DNA from: Afifella sp. IM 167
Lineage (GTDB): Bacteria > Pseudomonadota > Alphaproteobacteria > Rhizobiales > Afifellaceae
Reading direction: 5' to 3'
DNA length: 64,000 nucleotides
Assembly: GCF_020144925.1 (NCBI RefSeq)
Contig: NZ_NSLC01000005.1
Location: 310,001-374,000, forward strand
Below the pieces are notes generated by a model. It saw only the letters and a program-made list of their open reading frames with translations. It was not told the origin of the DNA and did no database searches. Of this stretch, positions 60,882 through 64,000 are shown piece after piece; the first letter of the stretch is position 1; each line of letters opens with the position of its first letter. Made by a program: the position numbers and the translations under genes.

Positions 60882-61418
60882 ATGAAGATCCGCGAGACGG
60901 GCTCGGCCGACTTTGACGCCGTGCTCGATATCGAGCGCCGCGCCTTCGGCCGCGAGGAGGAGGCAAGGCTGGTCGTCGATCTCCTCGCCGATCCGACGGC
61001 CGCGCCCTGCCTGTCGCTCCTAGCCGAGATGGACGGCCGGCTCGTCGGTCATATCCTCTTCAGCGCCGGCCGCGTGGAGGAAAGCGAGCTACGCTGTGCC
61101 GTCCTCGCGCCGCTGGCCGTGCTGCCGCAATTCGAGAACAAGGGCTGCGGCGGGGCTCTCATCCGCGAGGGGCTGGAGCGCCTTCGGGCGGCCGGAACCG
61201 GCCTCGTCTTCGTCCTCGGCCATCCAGGCTATTATCCGCGCTTTGGCTTCTCGCCGGCGATGCCGGAAGGGCTGTTGCCGCCCCATCCCATCCTGCCGGA
61301 GTTTCAAGATGCGTGGATGGTCGTCGCACTCAAGGACGGGCTGCTGGGCGAGGTGACGGGGAAGGTGCGCTGCGCGCAAACGCTGGAGCAGCCCGAGCTC
61401 TGGCGCGAGGAGAGCTGA
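60882..61418 (+). CDS. GNAT family N-acetyltransferase
   Basis: This 178-residue protein has the GNAT acetyl-CoA loop in the region LPQFENKGCGGALIREGLER (Q/R-x-x-G-x-G/A) and the closing LVFVLGHPGYYPRFGFSPAM, typical of the YhbS-like branch. It is the third gene of the set and ends only three bases from the convergent periplasmic binding protein gene. Confidence 0.9.
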   Translation: MKIRETGSADFDAVLDIERRAFGREEEARLVVDLLADPTAAPCLSLLAEMDGRLVGHILFSAGRVEESELRCAVLAPLAVLPQFENKGCGGALIREGLERLRAAGTGLVFVLGHPGYYPRFGFSPAMPEGLLPPHPILPEFQDAWMVVALKDGLLGEVTGKVRCAQTLEQPELWREES

Positions 61419-61421
61419 AAG

Positions 61422-62249
61422 CTAGAAAAGGCTCACCGGGAAATAGCGCAGATAGAGTTCCGCATAGGTGCCCTTGCGGTAGACCTCGCGCAGGGCGTAG
61501 TCGAGCGCGCTCTTGAGCTCGCTCTCATTAGGCCTGACGACGATCTTCAGCCCGTCGCCGAAATAATTGTCGTTGAGATAGGGCCCACTCGAGAAGGCGC
61601 AGCAGGCGCCGGATGTTTCGCCGTGGATCCAGAAGGAAAGCCGCAGCGCGTCGCCGAAGACGGCCTTCAATCGCTTTTCCTTCAGCGAGGCGAGGGCGTC
61701 TCCGAGATTCGGGTAGCAGGCGACGGCAAGGTCGGGAAAATAACGCTCCAGATAGGCCTGATGGGCGCTGTGGCAGACCACCCCCACGAAATCGCCCTCC
61801 GCTTTGTCCGGATCGAAGGCGGCATCTGAAAGCGAGACGAAGCGCGCCGGGACCTTGAGGTAGGGCCGCGTGGCGAGCAGCGGCTGCTTCGCCTCGGGGT
61901 CGGGCGAGAGCCCGGCGATGACGGCGTCGCCCTCCTTGTCGCGCAGCGCCTTCTCCAGCGTGTCGAAGGGGCGGGTCTGGATCGCGCATTCGGCCTCCAG
62001 CACCTCGCAGACGGCCCTGACGAGGTCGATGTCGAAGCCGATCAGCGCGCCGCGCCGGTCGCGGTAGGAAAAGGGCGGAAAATCGTTGGTGGCCAGAAAG
62101 CGGATCGGACCGATCGTGTCGGTGTTGGGCCGCTCGATGCGCGAGCGCGGGTCCCAGAAATTGGGAATGACCGGCTCCTGCGCGCGGGCGATGCCGGCCG
62201 CGACGAGGGCGAGAAGGCTGAGGAGGAAGAGGATTCTCGGCTTTTGCAT
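61422..62249 (-). CDS. periplasmic amino-acid-type solute-binding protein (family 3)
   Basis: This 275-residue exported protein has a signal peptide (MQKPRILFLLSLLALVAAGI, cut after RAQ) and the family 3 opening IRFLATNDFPPFSYRDRRGA and GFDIDLVRAVCEVL. The frame extends 11 residues upstream to 62282. No ABC permease or ATPase gene is adjacent, so it may be an orphan binding protein or a sensor-associated one. Several Cys residues in the C-terminal half (CHSA, CYPN, ACCAF) are unusual for this family. Confidence 0.85.
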   Translation of the reverse strand: MQKPRILFLLSLLALVAAGIARAQEPVIPNFWDPRSRIERPNTDTIGPIRFLATNDFPPFSYRDRRGALIGFDIDLVRAVCEVLEAECAIQTRPFDTLEKALRDKEGDAVIAGLSPDPEAKQPLLATRPYLKVPARFVSLSDAAFDPDKAEGDFVGVVCHSAHQAYLERYFPDLAVACYPNLGDALASLKEKRLKAVFGDALRLSFWIHGETSGACCAFSSGPYLNDNYFGDGLKIVVRPNESELKSALDYALREVYRKGTYAELYLRYFPVSLF

Positions 62250-62347
62250 CGGGCGGTCACGGCGAATCTCAGAACCGTTCATAGTGCGTCCGGGAGGGAA
62301 CGGCTAGGTTCGGCGCGAATCCGAGAAGAAGGCTGAAAGGGGTAGGC

Positions 62348-62950
62348 ATGCTCGACGGCGTCATCCGGAAGAATATCGAGCCGGCGCTCGACCGGCTGGG
62401 TATTGCGCTCGTGCGCCTCGGTATCGGCGCCGACCAGGTGACGATCGGCGCTTTCGTCATCGCGCTCTTTTCCGGCCTCGCCATCGTCGCGGAAGCCTAT
62501 GCGCTCGCGCTGGTCCTCATTCTTATGAGCCGCCTCGCCGACGGGCTCGACGGGGCCGTGGCGCGCGCCACGATGCCGACGGACCGCGGCGGCTTCCTCG
62601 ACATCACCCTCGACTTCGCCTTCTACGGCCTCGTCCCGGCGGCCTTCGCGCTTGCCGATCCCGGCGAGAATGCCGCCGCCGCCGCGATCCTCCTGCTCTC
62701 CTTCTATGTCAACGGAGCGAGCTTCCTCGCCTACGCGGTGATGGCGGAAAAGAAGGGTCTTTCGACTGACCGGCGCGGGCAGAAGTCGCTCTATTTCACC
62801 ACCGGGCTGGCGGAAGGGGTGGAGACGATCATCGCCTTCTGCCTCTTCTGCCTGTTTCCCGGCGCCTTTGCGCCGCTCGCTCTGATCTTCGCGCTGATGT
62901 GCTTCGTCACCGCCGGCGCCCGCATTCTGCTGGCCTGGCGGACGTTCTAG
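62348..62950 (+). CDS. CDP-alcohol phosphatidyltransferase family protein
   Basis: This 200-residue membrane enzyme has the family signature ADGLDGAVARATMPTDRGGF-LDITLD (D-x2-D-G-x2-A-R...G-x3-D-x3-D), all four Asp residues present, and about five hydrophobic segments. It transfers a phosphatidyl group from CDP-diacylglycerol to an alcohol. Which alcohol (glycerol phosphate, choline, inositol phosphate) is not clear. It is transcribed divergently from the binding protein gene. Confidence 0.9.
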   Translation: MLDGVIRKNIEPALDRLGIALVRLGIGADQVTIGAFVIALFSGLAIVAEAYALALVLILMSRLADGLDGAVARATMPTDRGGFLDITLDFAFYGLVPAAFALADPGENAAAAAILLLSFYVNGASFLAYAVMAEKKGLSTDRRGQKSLYFTTGLAEGVETIIAFCLFCLFPGAFAPLALIFALMCFVTAGARILLAWRTF

Positions 62951-62955
62951 GGCTT

Positions 62956-62989
62956 CTCCCTCTCTCCCCCTTGGGGGGAAGGCGGGGAG
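62956..62989. terminator. imperfect hairpin between CDP-alcohol transferase and metZ
   Basis: CTCCC/GGGAG arms enclose a CCCC/GGGG core in the 46-nt convergent gap. It probably terminates both transcripts. Confidence 0.4.
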
Positions 62990-62996
62990 CGCTTCG

Positions 62997-64000
62997 TTAC
63001 GAGGCGGCGCGGGCGGGCGGGGCTTCTGCGGCCACCGCATCGAGCGCGGCGGCAATGTCCTCGGCCAGATCGGCCGGATCTTCGAGCCCCACCGAAAGCC
63101 TGAGCATGCCGTCGGTGATGCCGAGCTTGATCCGGTCCTCTTCGGCGACGCTCTGATGCGTCGTCGTCGCCGGGTGCGTGATGAGGCTCTTGGCGTCGCC
63201 GAGATTGTTGGAGAGCTTGATGATGGAAAGCGCGTTGGCGAAGCGGAAGGCCGCCTCCTTGCCGCCGGCAAGCTCGATCGCGATCATCGTGCCGCCGGAG
63301 CGCATCTGCCGGCAGGCGAGGGCGAATTGCGGGTGGTCGGGCCGGCCGGGATAGGCGACGCGCTTGACCGCCGGGTGCATGGCGAGGACCTCCGCAAGGC
63401 TCGCGGCCGTATCGGCCTGACGCGTGACGCGCAGCTCCAGCGTCTCCAGCGACTTCACCAGCACCCAGGCATTGAAGGGGCTGATCGCCGGCCCGGTATG
63501 CTTGAGATAGGGCAGGAGCTTCTCCTCCACCCATTCGGCATTGGAGAGCACCACGCCGCCGAGGCAGCGTCCGTGCCCGTCGATATGCTTCGTCGCCGAA
63601 TAGACGACGGTATGGGCGCCGAGCTCCAGGGGCTTCTGCAGGATGGGGGTGGCGAAGACGTTGTCGACGACGAGCCGGGCGCCCGCCGCCCGGGCGATCT
63701 CGGCGACCCCGGCGATGTCGATCAGTTCGATCGTCGGATTGGCGGGGCTTTCCAGGAAGAAGGCCTTCGTCTCCGGCCGCACGGCGGCGCGCCACTGGTC
63801 GAGATCCGGCCCGTCCACCAGCGTGCAGGAAACGCCGAGCCGCGGCAGGAACTGCGAGACGACGTAGAGACAGGAGCCGAAGAGCGCCCGCGCGGCGACG
63901 ATATGATCGCCCGCGGCGATGTCGCAGATGAGAGCGGCCGTCACCGCGGCCATGCCCGAAGCCGTCGCCTTGGCCGCCTCCGCGCCCTCCAGCAGCGCCA
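62997..64000 (-). CDS. metZ: O-succinylhomoserine sulfhydrylase-type PLP enzyme, N-terminus beyond window
   Basis: The frame is open to the right edge; at least 334 residues are inside the window. It is a Cys/Met metabolism PLP enzyme: EGAEAAKATASGMAAVTAA near the edge, the Tyr/Arg-side LFGSCLYVVSQFLPRLGV, the internal Asp in VVDNVFATPILQKPLELGA and the PLP Lys in VVYSATKHIDGHGRCLGG. The last part (SLITHPATTTHQSV) is typical of this family. MetZ makes homocysteine from O-succinylhomoserine and sulfide; cystathionine gamma-synthase or methionine gamma-lyase remain possible. Confidence 0.85.
   Translation of the reverse strand, partial: ALLEGAEAAKATASGMAAVTAALICDIAAGDHIVAARALFGSCLYVVSQFLPRLGVSCTLVDGPDLDQWRAAVRPETKAFFLESPANPTIELIDIAGVAEIARAAGARLVVDNVFATPILQKPLELGAHTVVYSATKHIDGHGRCLGGVVLSNAEWVEEKLLPYLKHTGPAISPFNAWVLVKSLETLELRVTRQADTAASLAEVLAMHPAVKRVAYPGRPDHPQFALACRQMRSGGTMIAIELAGGKEAAFRFANALSIIKLSNNLGDAKSLITHPATTTHQSVAEEDRIKLGITDGMLRLSVGLEDPADLAEDIAAALDAVAAEAPPARAAS

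Noticed and set aside
1-64000. CRISPR arrays, rRNA genes, insertion sequences and prophage genes
   Set aside because: No regularly spaced repeats, no rRNA, no transposase, recombinase or phage structural protein was seen anywhere in the window.

Overview
The window looks like chromosome of a high-GC alphaproteobacterium, most likely of the order Hyphomicrobiales (Rhizobiales). The main reasons are a GcrA cell-cycle regulator with a perfect CtrA box in its upstream region, a class I lysyl-tRNA synthetase, an rpmH-rnpA-yidC block, a FixK/FNR box in front of hemN, and codon use that leaves long antisense frames open. I cannot name family or genus. Nearly all of the window is coding, and most of it is ordinary chromosomal backbone with a few accessory inserts.

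Layout. 1-3.5 kb: a di-haem cytochrome gene cut by the window edge, yidC, rnpA and rpmH, all on the minus strand from one promoter. 3.7-7.5 kb: a TVP38 membrane protein, a MerA-like flavoprotein and an orphan histidine kinase. 7.67 kb: tRNA-Arg(ACG), followed by a lower-GC accessory stretch with an HD-phosphohydrolase/YwgA-like gene pair. 10.1-14.4 kb: a lyase-OYE operon bracketed by a roughly 270 bp direct repeat of the 3' end of a Tat-exported metallo-beta-lactamase-fold gene. 14.5-18.6 kb: a GAF/LuxR regulator and a HAF-repeat autotransporter, the latter bracketed by a degenerate repeat of about 50 bp. 19-21.9 kb: DEAD-box helicase, cold-shock protein and two small basic or hypothetical proteins. 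21.9-24.1 kb: a phosphoesterase and a lipid kinase fused to an MFS-like membrane remnant.

24.4-35.2 kb is the most coherent metabolic island: a GntR regulator with a palindromic operator, SuyAB sulfolactate sulfo-lyase, a TctC-type binding protein, a fused TctA-TctB permease, SlcC and ComC sulfolactate dehydrogenases, and an aldehyde dehydrogenase that could make sulfolactate from sulfolactaldehyde. Together they predict uptake of C3 sulfonates, inversion of (S)- to (R)-sulfolactate through 3-sulfopyruvate, and cleavage to pyruvate plus sulfite. hemN sits inside the island on the opposite strand.

35.3-44.4 kb: folP-folK, a glycosyltransferase, PPK2 divergent from PhoR, then gcrA divergent from argD-argF-hslO. 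The gcrA/argD intergenic region holds a CtrA box, four GANTC sites and a strong intrinsic terminator in front of argD. 44.5-49.4 kb: an RND adaptor/pump pair. 49.5-57.6 kb: a methyltransferase, apaG, a GT2 with an N-terminal type II secretion ATPase-like domain, a TreT-like trehalose synthase and an AmaB-AmaA pipecolate/lysine catabolic pair. 57.6-64 kb: tRNA-Gly(CCC), class I LysRS, a TerB-like protein, a sterol-desaturase family protein, a GNAT, a periplasmic binding protein, a CDP-alcohol phosphatidyltransferase and metZ, cut by the right edge.

The best leads for something new are the in-frame MFS-remnant/lipid-kinase fusion, the HD/YwgA-like pair behind tRNA-Arg, the repeat-flanked lyase-OYE module, the argD leader (terminator overlapping a mini-ORF), and a leader ORF with a strong Shine-Dalgarno coupled to the sulfolactate binding-protein gene.
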